This document shows, one piece after another, positions 34,601 through 42,359 of a stretch of 64,000 nucleotides of DNA. The stretch is from Amphiura filiformis (taxonomy: Eukaryota; Echinodermata; Ophiuroidea; Amphilepidida; Amphiuridae), in NCBI RefSeq assembly GCF_039555335.1, contig NC_092644.1, positions 52,231,365 through 52,295,364 of the forward strand, in the 5' to 3' direction. Numbering within the stretch: position 1 is the first letter of the stretch; each line of letters opens with the position of its first letter. A program made the translations under genes and the position numbers. A model generated the notes under the pieces. The model had not been told where the DNA came from, searched no databases, and saw only the letters and a program-made list of their open reading frames with translations.

Positions 34601-36641
34601 TTAAAATTAGATGGAATCTAATACTTTTTTTACAGCCAATTGCTAAAATCATAAAAAGTGCAACATTTTTTTCCTTTAAAGCGCACAATAAGTAAAAACA
34701 CTTTTTTTCAAAGTAAACAATAACCAAATGGCTTGAAATTTTTTTCCTGAATACTTGCATGTATTTGGAGTGATTTAAGCAGAAAAAATCATTCCTTGAA
34801 ACAATTTCATTTTTTTGAGATCTGTCCACCATTTCATGGAAATGCCCATATATGGAATCAGTATGCCCATATTAAGACAAAATAATTGCAAAGGTATGGC
34901 AAAGACCATCGGATGCACACGATCTATGAGGTTGATGAACTACGTCATACACAACTTGAATAGTGCATTGTGGGAAAAAAAAAAAAGGTCTATAGTCCCA
35001 CCTTTGAGTAAAGTCCCACCCCCAAATTTTCGAAAAATTTCAGAAATTAAAAAAAGTTATTTATTTTTTCGGCTTTGGAGTGTCCCAGGACCTAGACCTA
35101 AATGCTAGGATCATTCATGGTTGACCTTAAAAAAAAAAAAAAAAAAAAAAATTTCAAGATATATTTGTATTTTTAATATGAAAATTGATAACTTGTATTC
35201 ATGTCATACTCTATTAATGATTTCAAAATGCATTTTTTTTTTTAGGTCAACCATGAATGATCCTAGCATTTAGGTCTAGGTCCAGGGACAGTGCTACAAA
35301 ACCGAAATTTTTTTTTAATTTTTTTTTTTTTAATTGAGTATAGTCCCACCCCCAATTTTGAAACATTTTCACCCAAAAACGGGGTGGGACTATACTCGCG
35401 TCAGTACGGTATATTTTTCTTTGATTATAGATCGAGTTATTAAGAGGTCATACACGTTGGTCGTTTATGTCATAAGACGTTTGCATTGCATTGTTAGGCC
35501 TTGTTAATTGATGGAATGAGCTCCCTCCATCGGTGGTAAATTGCAATAGCCTTGAGACTTGAGAGTTTTAAGTCAGCAGTTAAAGACCACTACCAAACCA
35601 AAAGTAAAAATTAAAATTTAATGCAAGCATCATTCAGAGGTTTACACACAGTTAGTTATACAGATGAGATGAGATGAATTGAAAACATTCAAATTAAACC
35701 CCTAAAAAGTATGACATGTAGATTTAATGATACATTACTTTAAAAATGAAAATTTGACCAGAGATGGTCATGATGTAGACTGCGGAACTCAGTCGTCAAT
35801 GATAGGTCATTTATCTATTGGTCATATATGACTAATTTGACTATCATTTGAAGACTGAGTTCTTAGGATACATCTTCCAAGGTGAGTTTCAGACAATAGC
35901 TCGGGATTTTTGTGGCAGAGGTTATCTTTTGAATTCTTTCATGACCACTGAAGCATAGTCACGCCTGTGAAGGCCACTCGGTGTGAATTGAAAGACCATG
36001 TCACTTGCCACAAAAGAATGTCAAAGGTCATAAAACACCAATTTGGTGTCTTTCAGCTCCTCGGAATATGATGCTTAAGGTCTATGACTGGTCATGATGA
36101 TGATGCATTGATGGGACTTTTTATAATTTTTTATTTTAATATTTTAATTGAACATGCATGTCTATAAATATTGATGTAACTTTATTTTGACTAGATTAGC
36201 AGCTTTACTCAGGTTCATCTTTGGTTTTTATTGAGAGGGTCCTTGTTTACACCTATAAGGACAAAGATAGCCAACTTACTTTTCAGTAAGACAGTGATCA
36301 CAGTGTGTTGTTGACTGATTATTTGAAATCGATCCGCCGTGGTACAAAATGTAAGAGAAAGGTTTATCACGTAAAAGCAGCTCCCCTGGCTTCACATCTC
36401 GCTTTGTCCGAATACCTCGCCCGTGGGTTGCACTAGCAAATATATCTACTATCGAGTCAGACATTCTCCCAGCTCGTTTGAAGTTAATTTTGGTGTGAAA
36501 ACCACGAGAAAGCTGGACAACGTCACTTGTGGTTGCAGAATTTGACACACAGGAACGGGAAATCCCCTCACTGCGAAATTCGTTTGTTTTTGTTTTCGCC
36601 AGTAAGGGATTTCCTATTTTTGGTTGAGTCCACTTTGTCAA
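16492..36641 (-). CDS. SMYD-family SET/MYND lysine methyltransferase (minus-strand gene)
   Basis: Twelve coding exons join with closed phases: 36641-36280, 31380-31317, 30564-30442, 29268-29202, 26289-26106, 25339-25237, 24017-23907, 22712-22628, 21347-21216, 19002-18828, 17345-17237, 16629-16492. The product is 550 residues from the first ATG, or 491 from Met60 (36464), which better fits the family. Family order is intact: split SET start (HGRGIRT), MYND finger (CDHC, CSGC, CDKTC, HKDEC), SET core (FNHACDFNC near residue 271), GEECFISY, cysteine-rich post-SET (CSCAYC), then a helical C-terminal repeat domain ending THGADHPLM. SMYD proteins transfer methyl groups from SAM to lysines of histones and other proteins. 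Odd points: Ala for Ser in the NHSC motif, and one U12-type AT-AC intron. The closest vertebrate class appears to be SMYD1/2/3; I cannot name the orthologue. Confidence 0.9.
17237..17345 (-). CDS. Minus SMYD exon 11
   Basis: Encodes EFYPEYHPAVGVQCMRVAKL through AQKMLQQ, matching the family FFPGSHPVRGVQVMKVGKLQ segment. Phase 0 donor CAG|GTTAGT. A foldback element starts about 30 bp from its acceptor. Confidence 0.9.
17375..18004. mobile_element. Foldback element in SMYD intron 11
   Basis: ATGAATACAAAAGCCACCTA and AGTCCAT at the left are inverted at the right as ATGGACTTAGGTGGCTTTTG and TATTCAT. A third copy of the motif lies at about 17571-17600. Ends carry CAATCAAT-type simple repeats. Confidence 0.7.
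18017..18284. mobile_element. MITE with about 40-bp TIRs
   Basis: ACATATGTGATATGATCAAG, GGGAATAGTCACATGTCG at the left match inverted CGACATCCGACTCATTCC and ACTTGATCATGTCACATATG at the right. It lies directly beside the previous element in the same intron. Confidence 0.75.
18828..19002 (-). CDS. Minus SMYD exon 10 (C-terminal helical repeats)
   Basis: Begins (D)WGVIKTLADTNISVGE after the AT-AC intron and continues to MDACIHLEMWDKALEYG and LQSLGPYR. MDACI..L and the final PYR align with the TPR-like C-terminal domain of SMYD3. Donor AG|GTAAAG, phase 2. Confidence 0.9.
19519..20899. mobile_element. TTAA-ended MITE (family T), split by a LINE
   Basis: Left part 19519-19635 starts TTAAAGCCTTAATGTACAAT. 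Right end near 20870-20899 reads ATAAGATCGTACATTATGGC then TTTAA. The uninterrupted relative is at 29788-30165. The LINE fragment begins exactly where homology to that copy stops. Confidence 0.65.
19636..20331 (+). mobile_element. LINE reverse-transcriptase fragment (CR1/Jockey-like)
   Basis: Reading from FDCVNHSLLIEKLSNYGI, through GIPQGSILGPLLF, to MYADDTTLL, then KTKFMVFGT, FKYLGVTFDP and NFDYCNTVWSNC. These are polymerase blocks of a non-LTR retrotransposon, with the catalytic YADD. The copy lacks the endonuclease and the first polymerase blocks, and the frame ends soon after VWSNC, so it is 5'-truncated and inactive. It lies inside the AT-AC intron, antisense to the host gene. Confidence 0.9.
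21216..21347 (-). CDS. Minus SMYD exon 9, ending at a U12 donor
   Basis: Encodes YKVKCPSCNWSEKGKKLL through DNWRKNPEC. The open frame continues past 21216, but splicing at ATATCCTTT (21215-21207) closes the phase with exon 10, while the apparent GT donor at 21160 does not. Phase 1. Confidence 0.85.
22268..22616. mobile_element. TTAA MITE (family G), copy 1
   Basis: Ends TTAAAGGGGCATTTCGTGAT and ATCACGAAATCCTCCTTTAA form TIRs of about 22 bp flanked by TTAA. The centre holds the perfect palindrome CGTTCTGGTGCACCAGAACG. The copy at 39063-39405 is very similar. TTAA flanks are known for piggyBac and Kolobok-type elements; superfamily unproven. Confidence 0.85.
22628..22712 (-). CDS. Minus SMYD exon 8
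   Basis: Encodes DARISALKCGNNDCPAAV and PFHYMRTDPS. CGNNDC is typical of the CxxxxC segment after the post-SET region. Acceptor TTCAG|GAT, donor CGT|GTAAGT, phase 1. Confidence 0.85.
23907..24017 (-). CDS. Minus SMYD exon 7 (SET C-terminal tyrosine, post-SET cysteines)
   Basis: Encodes CFISYIELYNPTEDRHNE through FTCSCAYCEDKDR. The ISY tyrosine and the CxCxxC cluster match the catalytic and zinc-binding end of SMYD SET domains. Phase 0 at both ends. Confidence 0.9.
24106..24235. repeat. 34-bp tandem repeat, about four units
   Basis: The unit GAACTATATGATGATATTGG plus GAGTACACATCTCT is repeated about four times with few changes. It abuts a SINE. Confidence 0.9.
24236..24470 (+). mobile_element. 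tRNA-derived SINE, copy 1
   Basis: GGGTTCAAATCCC is a good tRNA B box. The body contains GTTGCCGATCCATGACC, ACTCCGGTTTTCCTC and CAGACCTCTTCCCATA, all shared with the copy at 26341-27500. The 3' limit is uncertain. Confidence 0.7.
25237..25339 (-). CDS. Minus SMYD exon 6 (SET catalytic core)
   Basis: Encodes TAFFNHACDFNCVATF through ATKEIKKGEE. The family motif NHSCxPN appears as NHACDFN. Donor GAG|GTAAGC, phase 0. Its 103 nt length equals plus-gene exon 6. A 290-bp MITE sits only 40 bp upstream. Confidence 0.9.
25380..25669. mobile_element. 290-bp MITE with 4-bp target duplication
   Basis: CGTCGGTCGCAACACATAGT then GGCGTA at the left is exactly inverted at the right end (TACGCC then ACTATGTGTTGCGACCGACG). 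GTAT occurs on both sides. It lies 40 bp from SMYD exon 6. A third copy of the CGCCACTATGTG motif lies inside near 25608. Confidence 0.85.
26106..26289 (-). CDS. Minus SMYD exon 5 (SET-I region)
   Basis: Encodes HVDRWGQVRQRDFDKGFLQ through CVEISDAELHNIGYGLYLK. The last part aligns with the family segment just before the NHSC motif. Donor AA|GTAAGC, phase 2. Its length of 184 nt equals that of plus-gene exon 5. Confidence 0.9.
26341..27500 (+). mobile_element. tRNA-derived SINE, copy 2, interrupted
   Basis: A box TTAGTGTAGTGG and B box GGTTCAATTCCC are clear at 26351-26406. The body breaks at about 26472 and resumes at about 27352 with GGGTGCTCCGGTTTTCCTCC, ending TTATAAATAAAATAATAAAT. The break holds a separate element. 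Confidence 0.75.
26475..27351. mobile_element. About 0.88-kb element inserted in a SINE
   Basis: CACAGCGATATTTCACC at the left is roughly inverted at the right (GGGAAATATCGATGT). GGGTGC of the SINE appears on both sides, a probable target duplication of 6 bp or more. No transposase is seen. Confidence 0.55.
28019..28303. mobile_element. MITE with interrupted TIRs
   Basis: ATTCATTCCAATA and AGCGCCCACCCAGGGT at the left are inverted at the right (ACCCTGGGCGCT, TATTGGAATGAAT). The left end has an extra 24 bp between the two blocks. Confidence 0.7.
28530..29182. mobile_element. Foldback element with about 165-bp arms, TA-flanked
   Basis: Left arm 28530-28700 starts TACTGCTCCAAGAAAGTATC. The right arm ends GATACTTTCTTGGCGCAGTA. 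Arms match over most of their length, around a spacer of about 320 bp. TA at each end suggests a Tc1/mariner-type MITE. No transposase. Confidence 0.75.
29202..29268 (-). CDS. Minus SMYD exon 4
   Basis: Encodes KLVENASIDANGFPNIPDLL plus VK. Acceptor TTTCAG|AAA, donor AAAC|GTGAGT, phase 1. A foldback transposon (28530-29182) ends about 20 bp behind the donor. Confidence 0.75.
29788..30165. mobile_element. TTAA-type MITE (family T), full copy
   Basis: Starts AAAGGCTTAATGTATGATTT and ends AAGATCGTACATTATGACTT, which are inverted. Its centre carries AGTCATAATTCTTGAATTATGACT. Matches the split copy at 19519-20899. Confidence 0.7.
30442..30564 (-). CDS. Minus SMYD exon 3 (end of MYND, link)
   Basis: Encodes RAAWPDHKDECHSITRAN through RLMARTHWKRT. 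It supplies the last zinc ligands HxxxC and the conserved IRLMAR segment. Phase 0 at both ends, donor ACA|GTAAGA. Confidence 0.9.
31024..31284. mobile_element. Decayed copy of the 8189-8531 MITE
   Basis: CTCCCATTGTGGCCTGTACA then CCATCCGCAATAAT at the left; GATTATCGCGGATGGTATAC at the right. The right terminus is eroded. It ends 33 bp from SMYD exon 2. Confidence 0.8.
31317..31380 (-). CDS. Minus SMYD exon 2 (MYND core)
   Basis: Encodes KGSKLLRCSGCKYARYC and DKTCQ. Acceptor TTTTCAG|GGG, donor CAG|GTAAGT. This exon lies just outside the duplicated segment. Confidence 0.9.
32682..34847. mobile_element. 2,166-bp DNA transposon present only in unit 1
   Basis: Starts GGGCATTTCCA and ends TGGAAATGCCC (11-bp perfect TIRs). 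ATAT flanks both ends, and the empty site in unit 2 (near 44620) has a single GCATATATGG, so this is a clean insertion with a 4-bp target duplication. Near both ends the near-palindromic box GTAACACGCGTTAC or variants recurs (32695, 32873, 33058, 34269, 34288, 34469), as binding sites for a transposase might. A minus-strand ORF of 119 codons (33714-33358) has an acidic start and the segment YVGSCFFVEYDGAYFPAGE. I see no DDE domain. Superfamily not recognised. Confidence 0.85.
33358..33714 (-). CDS. Unrecognised ORF inside the 2.17-kb element
   Basis: The 118-residue frame has an acidic N-terminal half (EQDEDVVDMESIDGVEPL) and a C-terminal half with YVGSCFFVEYDGAYFPAGE and FGSGQVKKTSHFIVGRR. 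The pattern VGxFVxVxYDGxxYPGxV is reminiscent of a small domain often seen in transposon-associated proteins, but I cannot name it. It may be an exon of a longer element protein or a relic. Confidence 0.35.
   Translation of the reverse strand: MWNVDGQAVASITTEAAEQDEDVVDMESIDGVEPLPEDVPDCSTDESQKDTLRQSNTSVNHDKIYVGSCFFVEYDGAYFPAGEVLEEGNKYDFLISVVLERFGSGQVKKTSHFIVGRR
36280..36641 (-). CDS. Minus SMYD exon 1 (start, SET N-terminal part, first MYND cysteine pair)
   Basis: Ends in CDHCLTEK with donor AA|GTAAGT, phase 2. Met60 at 36464 begins MSDSIVDIFASATHGRG, aligned with family starts; the upstream 59 residues may be an extension or 5' UTR. A second, damaged copy is at 46047-46407. Confidence 0.85.
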
Positions 36642-36868
36642 GAGATGATAGGGTGATATAAGTGATTACTATTTGTAATGTTTTGTTTTATATGCAGCGA
36701 TAAAAATACAATTTCTTCAAATAACTTTATAAAACATATAACTTGAATATAAATTTGAATGCTTTGTGTAATTTTTAATGTTTTCAATAGTTCTCTGAAA
36801 TTTAACCATCACCTATTACAAAGTAGACCAGTCTATTTTTCCGATGGGGCATTGGCACACTATTCAAC
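36642..36868. promoter_or_regulatory. Shared bidirectional promoter of the SMYD pair (unit 1)
   Basis: Only 227 bp separate the minus-strand first ATG (36641) from the plus-strand ATG (36869). Both 5' UTRs and both promoters must lie here or overlap the coding starts. No TATA box is obvious for either direction. The same 227 bp is present at 46408-46634. Confidence 0.6.
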
Positions 36869-37218
36869 ATGTTGAAGATCAGTGACAAAATCGAGGTCTT
36901 TTTACACGAAAAGCAACCAGATCTAGGTTCTCAACGTGGGGTTAGAGCAAAATATGACATCCCTGTTGGCGACTCGTTACTCAGAGAGCAACCAGTTGCG
37001 TGGATTTTGTCGGCCAGTGAAAGAGAAAGTTATTGTCACTACTGTTTTGTAGAATGTAAGCTTACTTCGAAGTTCTGTATTTCATGATTTGCAATTTATG
37101 TGACCCGTTCTGACAAAACCAGAAACAAGTCATATTTTTGACATATCATGGTTTGAATAAAAATATAAGCACTACTAGACAATAAGCTTTAAAATGATAC
37201 CATAATTGTATTAATAGC

Positions 37219-37997
37219 CCGGGGGGGGGGGGGTATAAAACTCATTTATACCAAAGACAATACGTGATTGGAACTCTCTTCCACCTCACCTAATCAGCAT
37301 CACAAAACCGGAACCCTTCAAAACAGCAGTAACAAAATATCTAAGCAACCAAGACTAAGCAAGAATTTCAAAAACCACAGCGCAGATCACACATCCTGGC
37401 CGTTTGTCTCCATCTTGGAGTGTTGGACAGTACCAAACTCAAGACTCAAGACAAGGCACTTCCATGACAGATATGCATCATGTGCCTCGGGATAGACCCC
37501 CTTTTTCAAACCGGCTTGTACCCATGACCCCCTTTTTGTGATATGGTCCTACCTATTACCCAATGACCCCCTTTAAAAAAATTCATGTACTCAATGACCC
37601 CTTTTTCTATTTGCTGCTCAATGACCCCCCTGAGCAGCAAATGACCCCCTTTTAATTACCAAATTTAGGTGGTATTTGTGTTCTCCTCCTGAAATAATGA
37701 TATTTTTCACATTTCCAAGGTGGCCAAGTTGTTTTTGCGCAGTTTGGCACTTATTTATGTGTACTTAATGATACTCTTTTGGCAATCCTGTACTCAATGA
37801 CTCCCATTTTACTTTTTGTTACCCCAATGACCATCCTTTTTTCAAAGTTTCTTACCGAATGACCCCATTTTTTCAGGTTGTGTACTGAATGACCCCATAT
37901 TTTTGTAATTGAACATTTTGACCTGAATGCCCCCTACTTTGAACATGGCCGAGGCACATCCCTGCCATTTCAGATAGGGAGTGCCCCCCCCCCCCGG
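37219..37997. mobile_element. G-rich-ended MITE, unit 1 copy
   Basis: C/G-run ends flanked by ATTAATAGC on both sides (37210-37218, 37998-38006), a 9-bp target duplication. Inverted GTGCCTCGG and GAGGCACAT boxes lie inside. A repeated CAATGACCCCCTTTT motif fills the centre. A LINE tail is inserted near its left end. Confidence 0.75.
37234..37454 (+). mobile_element. LINE 3' fragment inserted in the G-rich MITE
   Basis: Encodes RDWNSLPPHLISITKPEPF then KTAVTKYLSNQD and a stop, the typical tail of a non-LTR polymerase. It ends in a short ACTCAAG repeat. The unit 2 MITE lacks it, so it is specific to unit 1. Confidence 0.75.
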
Positions 37998-38352
37998 ATT
38001 AATAGCATCAATAGTTAATAATACTTTTCAAGTTGTCAAGATGTGGATAATTTTGTATTTGATATTTTTGCCCATTGCATGCTATTCTGAAGACAGTCTG
38101 AAACGATACCAGCGAATTAAAGAATTCAAGAAAACCATAGCGCATTTGTATGATATTTTTAGCCTACATCTCATATCCTTCTATCGTTGAAACAAGAAAA
38201 CATACCTCATCACGAATCCACTTACCTTGTCCGGGGACAATATCTCACACACCATGCAATTCCGAAAAATTAGCAGCCCTTTTTTTTTGGCCAAATATCA
38301 GCATACACGTTTTATTTGTTCATTTTATCTATTGTAATTGTGATGAATATTA

Positions 38353-38862
38353 GGACTTAGGGGTGGTGGTGCAATAATTATGTGTACCTCTGGGGTGGTG
38401 AATTGTAGGGGGGGGCAAATATTTTTGGCAGGCTAAAAAAAGGGGGAGGCAAGCATTTTTTGGCAGGTCGAAAGGGGGGGGCAAGCGATTTTTGGCAGTT
38501 CGAAAGGGGGGGGCAAGTGGTTTTTGGCACAGATATTTTGGGTACCGTTTCTAAATTACGCCCTAAAATGGTGTAGGAAAACATAGGAACACGTTCAAAT
38601 ATGCAAAATTTCCTGCTCACTGCGTTCGCATTATGACAATTTAAGGTTTTAAATTCGGGTTCCCAAAAATCTTAGTGTGTAAAGGGGGGGCAAAATGTTT
38701 TGGTACGTCGAAGGGGGAAGGTTTTTTGGCATGTCAAAAGGGGGAGATTTTGGGCACAGCCAAACCAAAGGGGTGGGGGCAAGCGATTTTTGGCAGACCA
38801 CTTTGAGAATTCAATACCACGGGGTACGGTACACATAATTGTTTCACAACCCCTTAATTAGC
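38353..38862. mobile_element. G-rich MITE with internal 33-bp repeats, unit 1
   Basis: GGTGCAATAATTATGTGTAC at the left is inverted as GTACACATAATTGTTTCAC at the right. The interior repeats GGGGGGGCAAGCGATTTTTG plus GCAG.TCGAAA several times. A matching copy is at 48360-48858. Confidence 0.7.
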
Positions 38863-39062
38863 CCTAGCTAGTTCTTCTCACCTCAAGTTCCAAGTTTGGT
38901 AGTGAAATGCTTGCACTATTCTTGAAATCAGAGGTTAATTTGTTGTATGCAGAAGTGGCACATTAATTTAATGCTTCTTCACATACACATGTTGATGTCA
39001 CTACCAATCTTAGGTGAGATGACTGTGCACATCAGCATTATAAAATACTTACTGAATTTGAC

Positions 39063-39405
39063 TTAAAGGGGCATTTCGTGATCCACAGCCTCATCCCCCA
39101 CTTTTCAAAAAAAAGTTGAGATTTTTACACCACTGGATACCTCTGGCTACATAATGTTTATGTACCAAATATTTCTTGCAGATTAATTCGTTTAGCAAAA
39201 ATATCGCCAAATTTGAATTTCGTTCTGGTGCACCAGAACGAAATTACAACACATTGTCTATGGAGCAGTGTATTCACATAATCATGCATAACTCGCAAAC
39301 GCAAAATTGGAATCAACTGAAATTTTGGAAATAAGCTTTTTTCGTGGATATCTACTGAAAAATGTCATAAAAAGAGGATGCTAGGATCACGAAATCCTCC
39401 TTTAA
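39063..39405. mobile_element. TTAA MITE (family G), copy 2, unit 1 only
   Basis: Near-identical to 22268-22616, including the central CGTTCTGGTGCACCAGAACG. At the matching place in unit 2 (near 49080) it is missing, and the empty site reads GACTTCAGTATTAAAT, slightly shorter than a clean TTAA site would be. Confidence 0.85.
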
Positions 39406-39457
39406 GTACCGTATTAAATATAGATAATTGCAGTTACACTAGCCCCCCCCCCCCACT

Positions 39458-39840
39458 TACCTTGCCGGTACTGAACTCCTTCAAATATACATTCCGTCTA
39501 TCAACCTGCATTTGGGATGTGATCAACCACATCTGTCACCAGAATCTTCCCTGCTCAAGGGGATCATGCCATCACAAATGCTGCCCCAATGATATGGAAC
39601 ACCTTACCAGTTGCTATAATTAGAAACTCTACAACAGTTGCTTCTTTCAAGAGGCAAACAAAAAATCATTTATTTGCATTTAATTCTTCCCTCATCATGT
39701 GTTTCATGCTGCGTTGTGTCCCGGGCTTTATGTGTTTGTTGTTGGAATGTTTATTTGTAATTTAAGATCTATTTTGATAAAGTGCTGACGCCGTGTTTGC
39801 ACATGTTACAGCGTTATATAAATGTGTGCTTTGTTGTTGT
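39458..39840 (+). mobile_element. LINE (L2/CR1-like) 3' end, unit 1
   Basis: Contains AAPMIWNTLPVAIIRNSTT then VASFKRQTKNHLFAFNSSL, a standard polymerase C-terminus, and ends with GCGTTATATAAATG. It predates the duplication, since the unit 2 copy is at 49118-49525. Confidence 0.7.
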
Positions 39841-40791
39841 TGTACTAGCATTACTTAGTGTAGTAAAAAAGATTCCTTATCAGACACAAGAGCTGCTTTT
39901 GTTTTTTAAAAATACAGACATGTTTCTGAGATGCGTACAAGCATGTTGTTCTGAAATAAGCAGTTTAATAGTGAGGCGTGTCTAAGCCATCATCTTCTTT
40001 CTTTCAGTGGATGATGTCATTCTGTGCTCAAGATGTAAATTTGCAAGATATTGTGGAGAGGAGTGCAAGGTAAGTTTGCAAAATAATTTTGACATGAATT
40101 TGTTGCTTGAAATAGATGTGTTTGGGTGAAGTCAGGACAGAAAACTTGGTTCTTTGTGGATTCAGTTCGCCCTCCATTGGGACAAATTGATCATTTGATT
40201 TTGAAGTACAAGGCTAATTCAGATCTTCAGACGTTTCCAAAATAAGTTTTCAATCATGTTTTTTTTTTTATAATTAGAGAGGGCGGCCTATCTGCTGTGT
40301 CATAGCATGACTTCAGTCAATATGAGACATTAAATATTAAATGCGAGGATCCAGAGGATACATGCCTGAGAAAATATATAATAATTAAAGAAATGGAGCT
40401 CAGACAAACTGGCATTATTGTTGTTTTTTTGTTAATCATTTTATGTGACATGAAAATAATACTTTTGTACAGTTTAAATTTTTGGCAAAAAACTATAGTG
40501 TCGATATAAAATTGAAAATTGAGAATTGATTTGCTGTTTGATAATCATAAGTTCCTTTCAATGTTTCTTGTCTCTGCTAAACAAATCCATTTGCTATTTT
40601 TCCTCTATCCAACTCTACGCCACTGTATAAATGTAATAAAAGCTGTATTAAAGTTCTGATGGTTGATTTTATTACAGAAATCGGATGAGACATTCCACAA
40701 GAATGAGTGCAAAGGACTTCAAGACTTATCACCTTTGGTGCCCTCAAGTTCTGTCAGATTATTAGCCAGGATGGCACAGTTGAGATGTGAG

Positions 40792-41384
40792 GTAATGAAA
40801 GATGGTCATTCAGAAAGTGAGGTAATTATAGATGGTCGGTCAGAAAGTGAGGTATAATTATAGATGGTCGGTCAGAAAGTGAGGTAATGATAGATGGTCG
40901 GTCAGAAAGTGAGATAATGATAGATGGTCAGTCAGAAAGTGAGGTAATGATAGATGGTCAGTCAGAAAGTGAGGTAATGATAGAGTCAGTCAGAGAGTGA
41001 GGTAATGATAGAGTCAGTCAGAGAGTGAGATAATGATGATGGTCAGTCAGAGAGTGAGGTAATGATAGATGGTCAGTCAGAAAGTGAGGTAATGATAGAT
41101 GGTCAGTCAGAAAGTGAGATAATGATAGATGGTCAGTCAGAAAGTGAGATAATGATAGATGGTCAGTCAGAAAGTGAGGTAATGATGATGGTCAGTCAGA
41201 AAGTGAGGTAATGATGATGGTCAGTCAGAAAGTGAGATAATGATAGATGGTCAGTCAGAAAGTGAGATAATGATAGATGGTCAGTCAGAAAGTGAGATAA
41301 TGATAGATGGTCAGTCAGAAAGTGAGGTAATGATGATGGTCAGTCAGAAAGTGAGATAATGATAGATGGTCATTCAGAATCTGA
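40792..41384 (+). repeat. Exon 3 minisatellite, unit 1 (about 20 units)
   Basis: About twenty copies of a unit based on GTAATGATAGATGGTCAGTC plus AGAAAGTGAG. Units of 28, 29, 30 and 32 bp are mixed, so the reading frame is lost. It directly follows the exon 3 core and ends in SESEKL-coding sequence. Confidence 0.95.
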
Positions 41385-42055
41385 AAAGCTTTTGCAACCA
41401 TTGTTACTTTAAAGACAGATGCAAATCAGAATTGTTCCAACCAAGACTATAGCATTGTCATTTTTATGAGACTATGCAACAGTATCATGTGTCCGATTGG
41501 AAAGTGGGATCAAAATATAAAACTATTGTGCAAGGAATGTATCTAAGAAGTTGTTGAAAGTAACAATTGATAAAGCAGTCTATAAAAGATCATGTTTTGA
41601 TTATATTTACAATGTATGTGTATGCACATTGATGACATTGATATAGTAGTCATATGACTTGGTTCTGTTGTCCTTTTCAGGAAACTATTGTTACAAAAGC
41701 TGAAAACAAAACTGTAGAAACGGTTACCTTTCCATCAGAAGTCAGTGAATTACAGTCTAGTAAGTATTGAAGAATGCATATGACATTCCATTATTTTTTT
41801 CTTTGATATTGAGATCTGAAAAGCGGGATTTTGTGCAGTGATTCTGCACCTGAACATTTGAGCCAATTTGAATCAATCAGTTGAGTGTTTGATACACTAT
41901 ACACACAACAATTAATACAAATTATTCAGGCCAATACAGTCAGCACAAAAGAACATAAGCCTGGCCAACCCATAATATTAAATGAAATTTTATATCCCCC
42001 CATAGGCTGTAGTGATCTGAGACGAATATAACTAATTTGTCTCAGGTAGTGATGG

Positions 42056-42114
42056 TACATAGTAGAAATGTATAATGTTATTGAACAATAACATTATACA
42101 TTTCTACTATGTAC
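42056..42114. repeat. Near-perfect palindrome, unit 1 only
   Basis: TACATAGTAGAAATGTATAA TGTTATTG is followed after two bases by its inverse. Unit 2 keeps only the right arm (near 51425-51455). Confidence 0.8.
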
Positions 42115-42359
42115 ATGTAGTAGAAACATCAGTTTGATCAAGATCTTTAGCACTAGGAATGAAAGTTCAAGAATTTGATATGGTTTGAAGGATAATTGTG
42201 AGTCAGCAATTGAAAATAAAAAAAATTATGCTTAAAGTAAGATTAAGTATTCTGCATGAAAGAGTGCTTTCTGAGCGATTTTACACACCAGACTTCAACA
42301 GCGCCTTGAATAGCCGATCATCATCACTGAATGACACCGACACACGCAATGTCTATTCT

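Larger units (their letters stand above)
31897..35409. mobile_element. TA-flanked element made of nested palindromes, unit 1 copy
   Basis: Left end CCGTACTGACGCGAGTATAG is inverted at the right (CTATACTCGCGTCAGTACGG), with TA on each side. Inside are further inverted pairs, such as GCACTATTCCAGGGGG, and ACCTAGACCTAAATGCTAGG against CCTAGCATTTAGGTCTAGGT. TA flanks fit Tc1/mariner-type MITEs. It hosts a 2.17-kb insertion. Without it the element is about 1.35 kb, like the unit 2 copy. Confidence 0.75.

Noticed and set aside
38378-38620. Pro-rich minus-strand ORF (and its unit 2 twin)
   Set aside because: Product of the repeated G-rich MITE interior, not a gene.
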